Shown piece by piece: positions 19,547 to 28,954 of a stretch of 64,000 nt of DNA. Origin of the DNA: Sweltsa coloradensis (lineage: Eukaryota; Arthropoda; Insecta; Plecoptera; Chloroperlidae). The stretch's first letter is position 1. Every line of letters begins with the position of its first letter. The stretch lies in assembly GCA_024449915.1 (NCBI GenBank), contig JAMZAV010000954.1:124001-188000 (forward strand), read 5' to 3'. Below the pieces are notes generated by a model. The model ran no database searches, was not told the DNA's origin, and saw only the letters and a list, made by a program, of their open reading frames with translations. The position numbers and the translations under genes are program-made.

Positions 19547-21968
19547 AATTTCTCGCCTCTGCGGGGAGGATACATACCACCATACCACGACCTTCGGTAA
19601 GCTTCGAGTGAAACGGGCCAAACTCATCTGCGACCTCAGTTTCCTGAAGAGATGCAGGGATAAGAACGTAATCCCCACCTTTGCCAAACTTCACCATCAC
19701 ATGGATACTCCAGCGACGAGACGTATAACTGGTATAAAGCCAGCACCAGATTGATTAGAGTGAATATCTCCACTACCTACAAACGATTGGACATGGTGTC
19801 TCAACAGCTGCTGCATCTACACCTGAAGCTCAGCGCCATACTGCCAACTGACATATTCACACAAGTTGATATCGCCACCAACCTTCGTTGTCAGAATCAC
19901 ATGACCTCGACAACTATCAAACACAAGAAAAAGTTTGATAAGCTCTACCATGTCCACAACAAACTCGGGCATCCGAATGCATCGGCTAAAATCGACCTTG
20001 CACGGGTCGTACTCAATAAATCCTCAACACAACTGACCAGTGCTGCTATGGAGGGCCCTGGCTAAGGGGTTCAACTTTGCTGTTTGCTCCCAAGAAGCAG
20101 CCTATTGAAAAGATCATCTGTGGAGGCGAGAAATGCCATTGCGGCTCTGCCTGACAAGATTGCAGAGCAAATCCGCCAAGATACTGCTGCTATTCTCACC
20201 AAGGCACCTTTACCCGAACGAAACATCACCACAGAAGAGTTACGAGCACTCAAGAACTCCGGGAGAACCCTGACATCATCATACTTCCAGCAGACAAGGG
20301 GAACGCCACTGTGGTCCTTGACACTGCAGACTACAAACAGAAGATGCTTAAGATTTTAGATGACACAGCCTACTTGCCTACTCAACGGGACCCAACCACT
20401 TACCTAGAGAAGAAAACTCGTACCCTCATAGTGAACTCTCCGCTGGACCCAGTACTACAAAAGCAGCTCATTCCACAGGCTAATTCATCGTGTATTCCCA
20501 AGCTGTATGGGTTACCAAAAAATACACAAAAACTGATATACCTCTTCGCCCCATTGTTAGTGCAGTGGGTTCTCCAACACAAGCTCTGGCCCGCCACCTG
20601 GCCAAGATACTACAGCCTTGGACCGAGGACGCTGATTCGTTCGTCAAAAACTCGACGCATTTCACGGATATCATACGAGATATAGAGTTAGAACCACGAG
20701 ATATGTTAGTCAGTTTTGACGTTGTATCACTCTTCACTAAAGTACCAGTTGATGAAGCTTTGGACATCATCCGTGACAAACTGCACCTACCAGACCACCT
20801 TGCGAACTTAACTAGACATTGCATGTCTACCACGTACTTCATCTACGATGGGTGTTTCTATAAGCAAGTGGAAGGCGCCCCGATGGGATCACCACTCTCA
20901 CCGGTGGTTGCCAACTTGTTCATGGAGGATTTCGAGACCAAAGCTCTGGATTCAGCTCCTCTTAAACCCCGATGCTGGCGACGCTACATCGATGATTGCT
21001 TTGCCATCTGGCAACACGGCAAAGAGAAGCTAGCCGAGTTCCATGACCATCTCAACTCGGTCCCACCCCAACATTAAGTTCACCATAGAGTTGGAAGTCG
21101 AAGTAAATTACCTTTCCTGGACGTCCTCGTAATGAAGAGACCGATGGCAGCCTTGGCCATACCGTCTATCGGAGCCGACGCACACTAACCGATACCTGCC
21201 GCCACTTCTCACCATGCCCCAGCCCAGATCAGATCCGTTGCCTACACACTTGCTACTCGCGCAAAACGCATCTCTGATGGAGACCACATCAAGGCTGAAG
21301 CCAAGGCTTTACGTGAAGCTCTGCTGAAGAATGGCTTTCCTAACCGACTATTCAACAAGGCTTGGAATAGGCAGCCTAAGACCACCAGTTAATGAGACTA
21401 AGGAGGAGATTGACCCTGTATCCTATGCCTTTCTGCCTTATGTGAAGGGCTCTTCAGAACGCATCAAAAAGTTACTAGCAGCTGCCAACATCAAGACCAT
21501 CTTCAACACTGACAGACAAATAGGTAGTCTCCTGAGAACTGCTAAGGACCGTATTCCTTGGAGGGTAAGGGTGTGTATGAGGTCCCATGCGGTGAGTGCA
21601 ACCAATCATACATCGGCCAAACTGGCAGGAAGATCTCTGTCCGTGTCCAGGAGCATTCTAGAAATGTGACCAGTAAGGTCACCTCTCTGCTCTTGCCCAA
21701 CATGTGGAACAAACTGGACATGCGATTAACTTCACTGATACCCATTGCATTGCCACCATTGATAACTTCCTCCCTCGCGAAGTCCGGGAAAGGGTGGAGA
21801 TTGAAAAGCGGCCCTCATAACCTCAACAAGCGGGACGATGGGAGTTGCCTCCCAGTGCTTGGAAACCAATCATCGCTTCCATCACGGTTCAACCAGTGGA
21901 ACCGGACGACGAGGCTCGCCACAGATCTCGCCACCCGCCTAAGAAGTTGGACAAGAGGAGAAAAATAA
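19547..21968 (+). pseudogene. Penelope-like ORF, nearly full-length, frameshifted
   Basis: The N-terminal region (19547-20080) contains the family's FLKRCRDKNVIPTFAKL and LLHLHLKLSAIL segments, then KKKFDKLY. The RT domain (about 20084-21480) shows SFDVVSLFTKVP, EGAPMGSPLSPVVANLFM, YIDDCFAIWQ and later TKEEIDPVSYAFLPYVKG. The GIY-YIG endonuclease (about 21558-21960) shows YEVPCGECNQSYIGQTGR, RVQEHSRN and an RERVEIEKRP-like end. All parts are present and in the canonical order RT then EN, but at least five frameshifts or small deletions interrupt the frame (for example near 20065, 20290, 20580, 21070 and 21590). The copy is therefore complete in layout but dead. Confidence 0.85.
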
Positions 21969-22345
21969 CTTCTCAGACCATCACTGACTCCACGGTACAA
22001 CCATCATCTGGACCGCCAGCTTGCAATACCAGGAGTAGGGCGCGTACACAGGAGTACAACGCGCGCACGAATCAGGGCGCAGGGTACAACGCCCGCACCA
22101 ATCAGGTCGCGTCTGAGCCCTGATTGGGTACCAGGCCAGGCTATATAAGGAGGCACGAAGTGAGCTCATGCCATTCGACTGCCGTCCGTCACAGACTCAG
22201 CATCGACTCCTGAAGATGGAAAGCCACAGCTTTTCGAAACGTCGAGAAGAACGGTTCTTTTTAGAGCCATCAACTCAAAACACAGGGCAAATCACCGCAG
22301 AATCCACATCTACATCTACCAGCGGCCCTGAAAGCCTAAGAATCC
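21969..22345 (+). repeat. Penelope pseudo-LTR (right) and 3' terminus
   Basis: Repeats 19151-19546 and ends at AAGAATCCA, then enters a (TA)n run. The TATATAAGG box is at 22143. Confidence 0.8.
22205..22250 (+). ncRNA. Hammerhead-ribozyme-like motif (PLE pseudo-LTR)
   Basis: CTGAAGA at 22210, GAAA at 22236 and CGTC ending at 22243, with the same stem II as the left pseudo-LTR. Confidence 0.5.
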
Positions 22346-22370
22346 ATATATATATATATATATATATATA
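22346..22370. repeat. (TA)n microsatellite
   Basis: TA run between the PLE terminus and the next foldback. Confidence 0.9.
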
Positions 22371-22680
22371 CATATTAAAGTAATCAGTTTTTCGGTTTCA
22401 ATGCCACGTATATTATCATTGGGCTGACGTTAAGATGAGATTTCACTCATCATCTTCAGGGCCAATACAACTTTGAATATTAAAAACGAAAACTAAATCA
22501 CTATTGATAATTACAGAACAAAACTGGAGAGAAAAAACAACTAAAGTCAACAAAATTTATTGGCCCTGAAGATGATGAATGAAATCTCATCGAAACGTCG
22601 GCCCATTGATAATATACGTGGCATTGAAACCGAAAAACCGATTACTTCAATACATATCGGCCAAGAAAACCTTCAAAAAC
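22371..22680. mobile_element. Foldback element with paired hammerhead-like motifs
   Basis: Outer arms AAAGTAATCAGTTTTTCGG.. (22376) and ..CCGAAAAACCGATTACTT (22631) are inverted. Inner arms carry CACTCATCATCTTCAGGGCC and GGCCCTGAAGATGATGAATG. It has no coding capacity and is flanked by (TA)n on both sides. Its outer arm (CGGTTTCAATGCCACGTATA) is related to the 5532-5690 element. Confidence 0.75.
22560..22606 (+). ncRNA. Hammerhead-ribozyme-like motif in foldback arm
   Basis: CTGAAGA at 22566-22572, stem II GATGA/TCATC, GAAA at 22592-22595, CGTC to 22599. Stem I GGCC/GGCC can pair. The opposite arm (22428-22466, minus) has the same layout but reads TTAAC in place of GAAAC, so it is probably inactive. 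Confidence 0.5.
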
Positions 22681-23165
22681 ATATATATATATATATATTA
22701 TTTTTGTACATAGATTGTTTGGAATATAATGTGGCATATGAATTCTATCGAGTTTCCGAATTAATTACCAACGTTTCGGGCAGATAACCCTGCCCATTAT
22801 CACGGTAACGACATACAAATTAAAAACATTAAGAAAACCAGCAAGACAATAAAAAATTATATAAAATACAAAACAAAACATAAAAGACAAAACAAGTCAC
22901 TGCAACTGGTGAGCATTACGTTACAGATCTGTACATATGTACAGAAGCTCCACCTGCCAAACGCCAGTTAAGTTATCGTAAAGATCTTTAACGTAATGCT
23001 GACCAGTTGCAGTGACTTTTTTGTCTTTTATATTATTTGTTATTGTCTTGCTGGTTTACTTTATGTTTTTAATTTGTATGTCGTTACCTTGATAATGGGC
23101 AGGGAGATCTGCCAGAAACTTTGGTAATCAAACTTATTAAAACTCTGAAACTGCAAAGAATTTAT
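22681..23165. mobile_element. Foldback element (GGGCAG type)
   Basis: After a short (TA)n, arms of about 170 bp (about 22745-22920 and 22975-23150) are inverted: GTCACTGCAACTGGTGAGC / TGACCAGTTGCAGTGAC and AACGTTTCGGGCAGATAACC / GGGCAGGGAGATCTGCC. The GATAATGGGCAG..CTGCC.GAAAC stretch is a decayed version of the motif at 15638. Confidence 0.65.
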
Positions 23166-23323
23166 TATGTCATATATATGTTTAGCCTTGGTTTTATAAA
23201 ACATATAATTTATGTGCGTGCACCTGTTTGATTTTATAGAAGGCGTCTGTTTTGTAACAATGTACATAACAGACCAAAAATAATGTTCAAAACTGACCAA
23301 AATTTATACAGTTTTAAATTGGT

Positions 23324-23395
23324 GGCTGCATAGCTCAGTTGGTAAGAGCATAGCCCGGACAGCTAAGGTCCCGGGTTCGATCCCCGGTGAAGTCA
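23324..23395 (+). tRNA. tRNA-like sequence, best-preserved copy
   Basis: 72 nt. The acceptor stem GGCTGCA pairs with TGAAGTC with wobbles; most other copies end TGTAGTC and pair better. The D arm is GCTC/GAGC and the anticodon arm TAGC/GCTA with loop CCGGACA. The T arm is CCGGG/CCCGG with loop TTCGATC. Both pol III boxes are perfect (TAGCTCAGTTGG and GGTTCGATCC). The anticodon stem has only 4 bp and the loop lacks the universal U33. There are many dispersed copies, so this is a tRNA-derived repeat head, not a confident host tRNA gene. Confidence 0.5.
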
Positions 23396-23480
23396 CTGTT
23401 TTAATTTCTGTCTTAAGTACTAACAAAACAGCGTCATAGTCGCCTGCTATAAGCCAAGGTAAAATACATATATATGGATT
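23396..23480 (+). repeat. Tail of the tRNA-like unit
   Basis: TTTTAATTTCTGTCTTAAG, then ACAGCGTCATAGTCGCCTGC, then TATAAGCCAAGG and a short TA run. The same tail follows nearly every copy and usually ends in (TA)n. Confidence 0.65.
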
Positions 23481-24035
23481 GTTGCAGGTTATCGCGGCCC
23501 GTTGAATGTACAGTACTAGGTTCTTGGGTTAAACCGCGTCGAAATGATGAACCAGCGCGGAGACTGGGCGTCCACCGACGTTTCGTCTGATCTGTGTCAG
23601 ACATCATCAGGATGACTGTGACTTCACGAAGGTTGAAGTCACAGTGGCCGGCACGCGCCCGACCGCCTCCTTATATACCTGAAAAGGTGCGGGGCGGCGA
23701 TGTCAAATCTTAAAACCATGATCAAGTCCCTTATCTATTGTAGTGAAACCAACGACCAGACAATGGGCCAATGACAAGAAGCCGTAGTAAAAAGGTTTCA
23801 CTTCAATAGATTAGGGACTTGATCATGGTTTTTAGATTTGACCTCGCCGCCCCGCACCTTTTCAGGTATATGGAGGTGGTCGCAGGCGTGCCAGCCACTG
23901 TGACTTTAACCTTTGTGAAGTCACAGTCACCCTGATAATGTCTGACGTAGATCAGACAAAACGTCAGTGGACGCCCAGTCTTCGCACTGGTTCATCATTT
24001 TGACGCGGTTTAACCCAAGAACCTAGTATTGTACA
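23481..24035. mobile_element. Foldback element with paired hammerhead-like ends
   Basis: Arms of about 260 bp are inverted: CTAGGTTCTTGGGTTAAACC (23517) with GGTTTAACCCAAGAACCTAG (24007), and AAGTCCCTTATCTATTG with CAATAGATTAGGGACTT. It ends in TA-rich sequence on both sides. Each arm holds the motif GGTGCGGGGCGGCGA near the centre. It is non-coding and looks like an inverted pair of PLE-type ends without the body; the same end sequence terminates the PLE relic at 47397. Confidence 0.75.
23570..23617 (-). ncRNA. Hammerhead-ribozyme-like motif (most canonical copy)
   Basis: On the minus strand: CTGATGA (604-610), stem II TCTGA/TCAGA with the loop CACAGA, then GAAA and CGTC. Stem I pairs about five bases, TCATC before the box and GGTGG after the cleavage position. 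This is the only copy with the consensus CUGAUGA. One extra U again precedes stem II. The opposite arm (about 23930-23975) reads CTGATAA and AAAAC and should be inactive. Confidence 0.55.
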
Positions 24036-24095
24036 TATATATGTATTTGTATATTATATAATATATGTTAGATCTTTAGACTGAAAGTACAAAAG

Positions 24096-24152
24096 TGACT
24101 ACATCGGGGATCGAACTCGGGACCTTAGTTCTCCGGGCTACGCTATGCAGCC
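24096..24152 (-). tRNA. tRNA-like sequence with D-arm deletion
   Basis: The T arm and B box (GAGTTCGATCCCCGA) are intact, but about 15 nt of the D arm are missing (CGGGCTACGCTATGCAGCC). Left arm of the palindromic unit. Confidence 0.4.
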
Positions 24153-24296
24153 ACCAATTTAAAACCATCTAATTTATGGTCTGTTTTGTAACAATGTACA
24201 AAATTGTCTAAATTTTGGTCTGTTTTGTAACAATGTACGAAACAGACCAAAAGTCATGTACAAAACAGACCAAAAATTCGACAGTTTTAAATTGGT

Positions 24297-24368
24297 GGCT
24301 GCATAGCTCAGTTGGTAAGAGCATAGCCCGGTAAGCTAAGGTCCCGTGTTTGATCCCCGGTGTAGTCA
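24297..24368 (+). tRNA. tRNA-like sequence, right arm
   Basis: 72 nt. Perfect A box; B box reads GTTTGATCC. The anticodon-position loop is CCGGTAA. The acceptor GGCTGCA/TGTAGTC pairs with two G-U wobbles. Confidence 0.5.
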
Positions 24369-24415
24369 CTTTTTTAATTTCTGTCTAAAGTACTTACACA
24401 CATATATATATGTTG

Positions 24416-25622
24416 TAATTGTCTTCCGGGACATTCCGCCGCTTGTTTGAGTTTGCTGCTACAGACCTTTGTCTGTCGCCTGGCACTCGACGTTTCGCCA
24501 GAATCGCATCTGGCATGATCACGAGTCACTCACTAGTACGTCTTCCTTCTTCAAGAACACGCACTCGACTGACAGTCTCCAACCCAACCCAACTGCGCGC
24601 GTCCTCGATCGAGTTTGCATGCCTCCTATTGTGGTGGAAATAGGTGCGGGGCGGCGAGGTTGTATTGGAAATGCAGATATTTTTACTGTGTTGCTCGAGG
24701 AAGGCTCTTGTGTAGTAGCGTTTGTTGTGTCAAAAGGTGGTATGTGTTTGTTAACCACTTGGTATTGGACCAAGATTGGTTTTCCATGCTATTGCCAGTC
24801 TCTGGGCAATCATCTCGCTTGTTAATGTTGCAGGGACGTTTTTCTATCTCGATGGCTTCGCGTATGATACGAGGGTAATATACAGGGGCTACTGCTAGAG
24901 TTCTAGTGTTGGCAAAGTCAATCCAATAACCTTACTTCCTTACATGCTGAGCTAATGCGGATGTTGCTTTGTCCTGTCTTACTGCGAGTTCGTGTTCCTT
25001 CACTCTAGCCGATATTTCTCCTATTTGTTTGGCCACATAGACTTGGGGCAACGAACCACAGGGGACCTCGTAGACTCCTTGCGACTCCAGAGGATTGACT
25101 GCTTTGCACTTCTTAGCATGGTGTTGATTTTGCGATGTGCTTTGAAAGTGGTCTTGATGTTGTGAGCCCTGAGCAGTCTACTGACTTTATCTGTTGTAGC
25201 CTACCTTTGATTTAGGCAGATAAGCTGTTGCACGGTGTTTTTCTTGTTCTATTTCTCCTCCGTCACTGACTTTAGGTTGACGTTTGAATGCTTTAGGTAT
25301 GTTGTAATGTGAGTAGCCATTAGCACATAGGGTCTCCCGCAGAGTTTTTCTTCTCCGACGCTAAGTGATCAGAATCTGGTAGTCATAGAGCGTGTGGTCA
25401 GTGTGTTCACCACCGAGTTGAGTTGGGCTGGATGATGATGAGATGAAAGCATTAAGGTATTGTTTGTGTGCGTAGGTTTACGGTAAACCGTGGGGCCCCA
25501 GATTTCCATCAGCGCTGCTGATCAGGCATACATCTAGGAATGGTAACTGGCCGTTCTCCTCAACTTCTATCGTGAATTGGATGTTGGGGTGGAGGCTATT
25601 CAGATAAGCAAGGAACTCAAGT
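24416..25622 (-). pseudogene. Penelope-like element relic (second PLE), RT end + GIY-YIG
   Basis: Read on the minus strand from 25622, traces of the RT C-terminal part appear (a TVYRKPT-like word near 25480, a YLPKSK-like block near 25210). A GIY-YIG endonuclease follows: GVYEVPCG at about 25075, then QIGEISARVKEHELAV and TSALAQHV near 24960. Stops and frameshifts are numerous. The 3' end is at 24416 in TA-rich sequence, with a hammerhead-like motif near 24490-24540. The sequence differs from the 16.8-22.3 kb PLE, so it is a separate family or an old copy. Confidence 0.7.
24488..24540 (-). ncRNA. Decayed hammerhead-like motif
   Basis: Stem II GCCAGA..TCTGGC, then GAAA and CGTC, are intact on the minus strand. 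The upstream box reads GTGATCA instead of CTGANGA, so cleavage is unlikely. Confidence 0.4.
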
Positions 25623-25628
25623 AAACAC

Positions 25629-25651
25629 ACACATATATATATATATATATG
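25629..25651. repeat. (TA)n microsatellite
   Basis: TA run at the 5' boundary of the PLE relic. Confidence 0.9.
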
Positions 25652-25792
25652 TAATAATAGGTAGATGCCAACAGGCTAGGTATAATCAATGTGGATAGAG
25701 ACAGGAGTCAACAGCTTACCTGAGATGTAAGGTGGGTTTATAAAGGCGACTCTACGCTGTAATGTTAGTACTTTTGACAGAAATTATTAAAG
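25652..25792. other. Short spacer, no gene
   Basis: Unique-looking sequence leading into the tRNA-like unit tail. Confidence 0.4.
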
Positions 25793-25864
25793 TGACTACA
25801 CAGGGTATCGAACTCGGGACCATGGCTGTCCGGGCTATGCTCATACCAACTGAATTATGCAGCC
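25793..25864 (-). tRNA. tRNA-like sequence in a repeat
   Basis: 72 nt on the minus strand. A box TAATTCAGTTGG and B box GAGTTCGATACCC carry a few changes. On its head side the palindromic spacer is deleted, and the tail motif GCGTCACAGTCGCCTACTAT follows at 25918. Confidence 0.45.
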
Positions 25865-25974
25865 ACCAAATTAAGTTTTAAACTTTTTTAATTTCTGTCG
25901 AAAGTTCTAACATAACAGCGTCACAGTCGCCTACTATAAAGCCAAGGTTAAACATCGTATAGGTAGATGTATAT

Positions 25975-26200
25975 TTATAGGTTTCGGTTATCCGTGTATT
26001 ATTTAAGACAACATTTCGTACTAACTTCATGGCAATTTATCAAGTTAAATACATTTTGAAAACATAACATTAACAAAAGACAACCAAAAACAATCTCCTT
26101 TCCAAGGTATTACTCAAACATGGGAAACAATGAAAGCAATTTAAACGTTGTCTTAAATAAATAACTACTGTTCACGAATAACCGGAAGCTATAATGAACA
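25975..26200. mobile_element. Decayed foldback (GGTTTCGGTTATCC type)
   Basis: GGTTTCGGTTATCCGTG at 25979 faces CGAATAACCGGAAGC at 26176, with GACAACATTTCG facing AACGTTGTC inside. Related to 5720-6092. Confidence 0.55.
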
Positions 26201-26295
26201 TGATAACAAACTGTGAAAGATTTCATATAGCTATATATAAAGTAACATTCTTTCAGCGTCAGCCTGCTGTAAGGACAGGAATGAAGAAAGAGCAA

Positions 26296-26345
26296 TAGTC
26301 GAAAAGATGTGTCCCAACCGGGGATCGAACCCGGGTCCTCCGCCT
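26296..26345 (-). repeat. tRNA-like T-arm fragment
   Basis: GGACCCGGGTTCGATCCCCGG on the minus strand gives a perfect B box and T arm, with no recognisable D arm. Flanking sequence to 26577 shows no gene. Confidence 0.4.
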
Positions 26346-26577
26346 TTACATAGTAATATCGAACTCAAGACTATAATAAACAAAAAGATAAAACTACCAA
26401 TCATTATCGAAACTGAGAAATGTGTATTCTCTTACCTTGCTAAGTGTCTGCAACAACGGTTTCAGCGTCAACACTGATGCGTTGGTTGCCAGGATGCGGT
26501 TCCTATATGCAGCCCAAGGATGGCCGAGGCAGGCACGGGTAAACAATGAGCATAGCACGGCCTAAACATGTGAATAA

Positions 26578-27350
26578 TTGGATGAGCGTAGCGAGCGAAG
26601 CGAAGATTCCATTTCACTACACTGGAGAAAAAAATCCGGAATGTTTTTTTTTTTTTTTTTTTTTTTTTTCTTTTTGTATTTTTGTGTGTCTGTTAACACG
26701 ATTCCGGCTAAACCGATACTCCGATTGCGATGAAATTTTATGGAGGTCTTCGAAATCTCTGAACTTAGAACTGCCACGTTTTTGAGCGCAATCGGGAATT
26801 TTTTTCTTATAAAAAACGCAATTTTACGATTTTTTTCGATTTTTAACAAATTTCTTCGACCTCTAACACCTACATGCTTTATCCGATTGTGATGATTTTT
26901 TTACAGAACCTTAATTTTATGAATTAAGATATTCGTGTGAAATTTGAGAGTAATCGAAAAATTTATTCTCATGAAAATCGAAATTTTACGGTTTTTTTTC
27001 TTTTTTAAAACAATTCTTTGACTTATAACACCTACATGCTTTATCCTATTGTAATGATTTTTTCACAGAACCTTAATTTCATGAAGTAATGTACTCGTGT
27101 TAAATTTGAGCGCAATCGAATAATTATTTCTTATGAAAATTGCAATTTTACGATTTTTTTATTTTTTTAAAATTACGATGAATTAAAAAAATTAAATTAA
27201 TTTTTATTTAATTTTATTTAATTTAAAAAAAAATCTTCGACTAAGTAATGATTTTTGCACAGAACAACAGAAAATCCGCGTAACACATGGCAGCTCAATG
27301 CACCAATTACGCTCATCCAACAACGCGGCGGGACTTAAGCGTTTTCCTAG
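26578..27350 (+). mobile_element. Family A Helentron-like repeat, complete copy
   Basis: 5' end TTGGATGAGCG; 3' end CGCTCATCCAACAACGCGG, then a hairpin AACGC/GCGTT, then TTCCTAG followed by T. Inside, three diverged tandem blocks repeat a CCTACATGCTTTATCC..TGATTTTTT.CAGAACCTTAATTT theme. No ORF. Nearly the same as 49049-49765. Confidence 0.75.
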
Positions 27351-27564
27351 TAAGACAAACATATTATTGAGACATTAGAAGACGATTATACCTGCACGAG
27401 GTAGTGACATTGTTGTTGTATATCCGTCGCGACTGTTACAACTCACACCATTATAACAAACTGTGTTGTTCAGAGACGGGTCGCTTCAATGCCTTACACG
27501 GGAAAAATAGAAGCGTGCATAACATGAAGTCAGCCCCACTACCTCTCAATGTGTATTTTTTTAT
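27351..27564. other. Spacer, no gene supported
   Basis: An ORF at 27404-27724 crosses into the family B repeat and has no recognisable domain. Confidence 0.4.
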
Positions 27565-28430
27565 ACAAGGAAAACGTGAAATTGTTAGACGAGTGAGTGA
27601 GCCATGTATTGAGTACCCGGAAACATTGCCTTTTCTCCTCCTACCGAAGGCCTCCCTAACCTATCATAGGCTAGAGTTGAGCATTATGGCCTTACAGTTG
27701 ACGTATCCTTATTATACCAACTAAACTTAAAACACTATTATTTATACCTCTATGATTATCAAACTTAAATGCAAATGTTCCCGGGTCTCAACACATGACT
27801 CGCTCACTCATCTTACAACGATTTTGGCGTTTTCCTCGTCTAGTTTTCTAAGGCGCCCTCCGAAATGTGAGTGACATTGTTTCAATCCCCTGGTTGCAGG
27901 GAAAGATTTTGTAGTTTCTGGGTTGTATTTAAAAAAATAGTTTAACATGTTTTAAATGCATATAACGCAGTGTAGTCTATCATCTGTGACAATACTATGG
28001 AAAACATAGCCAGTACGAAAAACGTGTAAAGATTGCAAGGTTTACTCAATCTCCGAGCGGTATTTTGGGGGTAATTTGAGCGTGCATGATTTGCCTTGAG
28101 CACAACATTTTTACAGCCTAACAAATAATTAACTTTTTTTTTAAAAACAAAACCATTGTCGTTAAAATAAAACCTCCACATTTTAAATCTACCTTTCAAT
28201 TTATTATTTCTTGTAGGTTTAAATCGCAACGGATTTTGCTCATTTTTTTAGCAGTTCTCAGTTTTAACCTGGTCACAGATGTATGTTTAAAATTTCATAT
28301 CAATCTATTTGGCAGTTCGGCCGTATGGGACTGGACAAACAAACATTTAACAGACAAATTAACCTCGACGAAGGCCCGCTCGACTTGTGTTGTAGGTAGA
28401 CTACGTTTACTGCGTTCACTCGTCTAATTA
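27565..28430 (-). mobile_element. Family B Helentron-like repeat
   Basis: A pair of inverted 3'-type ends (GAAAACGTGAAATTGTTAGACG at 27566; TTACAACGATTTTGGCGTTTTCC at 27812) is followed by a 0.6-kb tail ending CGTTCACTCGTCTAATTA. The tail carries the conserved block near 28010-28110 described at 57290. The CTAG termini are mutated in this copy. Confidence 0.65.
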
Positions 28431-28533
28431 CTATTGCCCAAACAATTTGCATTTTTCTTCTTTCTTTTAAGTATAGACTTTACAAATAAACATAGATATT
28501 GGTGTAGAACTCACCTTTAAACAATCACATTGT

Positions 28534-28700
28534 CAGTGTTGTAAAGTAACTGAGTAAAAGTAATTGAGTAAAAGTAATTAGTTACTTTTTGAGTAATTGA
28601 ATTACTATTTCAATTACTTTTATTTTAAGGTAACTGTAACTGAATTACTTTTAAAAGTAATTATACTCAGTTTTCAGTTACTTTTTAACAGTTACTTTTG
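28534..28700. repeat. hAT left subterminal repeats
   Basis: Dense (A)GTAACT and AATTAC words in both orientations; mirrored at 30505-30669. Confidence 0.75.
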
Positions 28701-28954
28701 CCAACCATGCTTGTTTACAGTTCAGTAATATAAAATTAAAATTATATCACGTCTGAAACTAAAACAACATTTTAAATTTTTGATGTTTTTTTAAGAATTT
28801 TTTTGGTACTTTTAGTATGGAACGAGATTTTTCTGCAGACTTAACTTGCATTCCTATTTCTGAATTTGTCTTGGTCAACATGACAACAATACACCAAAGC
28901 AACTGCTAGTTGCAACGAAAAATTTCAATAGATAAACAATTCCTTTGAATTCTA

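Larger units (their letters stand above)
24066..24405. repeat. Intact palindromic unit with two tRNA-like arms
   Basis: Two tRNA-like sequences face outward from a palindromic centre (GGTCTGTTTTGTAACAATG / its complement). Each is followed by AATTTCTGTCTAAAGTAC and TA-rich sequence. This is the clearest uninterrupted example of the arrangement that recurs at 4.6, 16.5 and 46.8 kb. Confidence 0.7.

Noticed and set aside
22428..22466. Active hammerhead in the left foldback arm
   Set aside because: GAAAC is replaced by TTAAC; the core is broken.
23324..23395. Functional host tRNA gene
   Set aside because: Many dispersed copies, 4-bp anticodon stem, variable loop at the anticodon position and no U33; better read as a repeat head.
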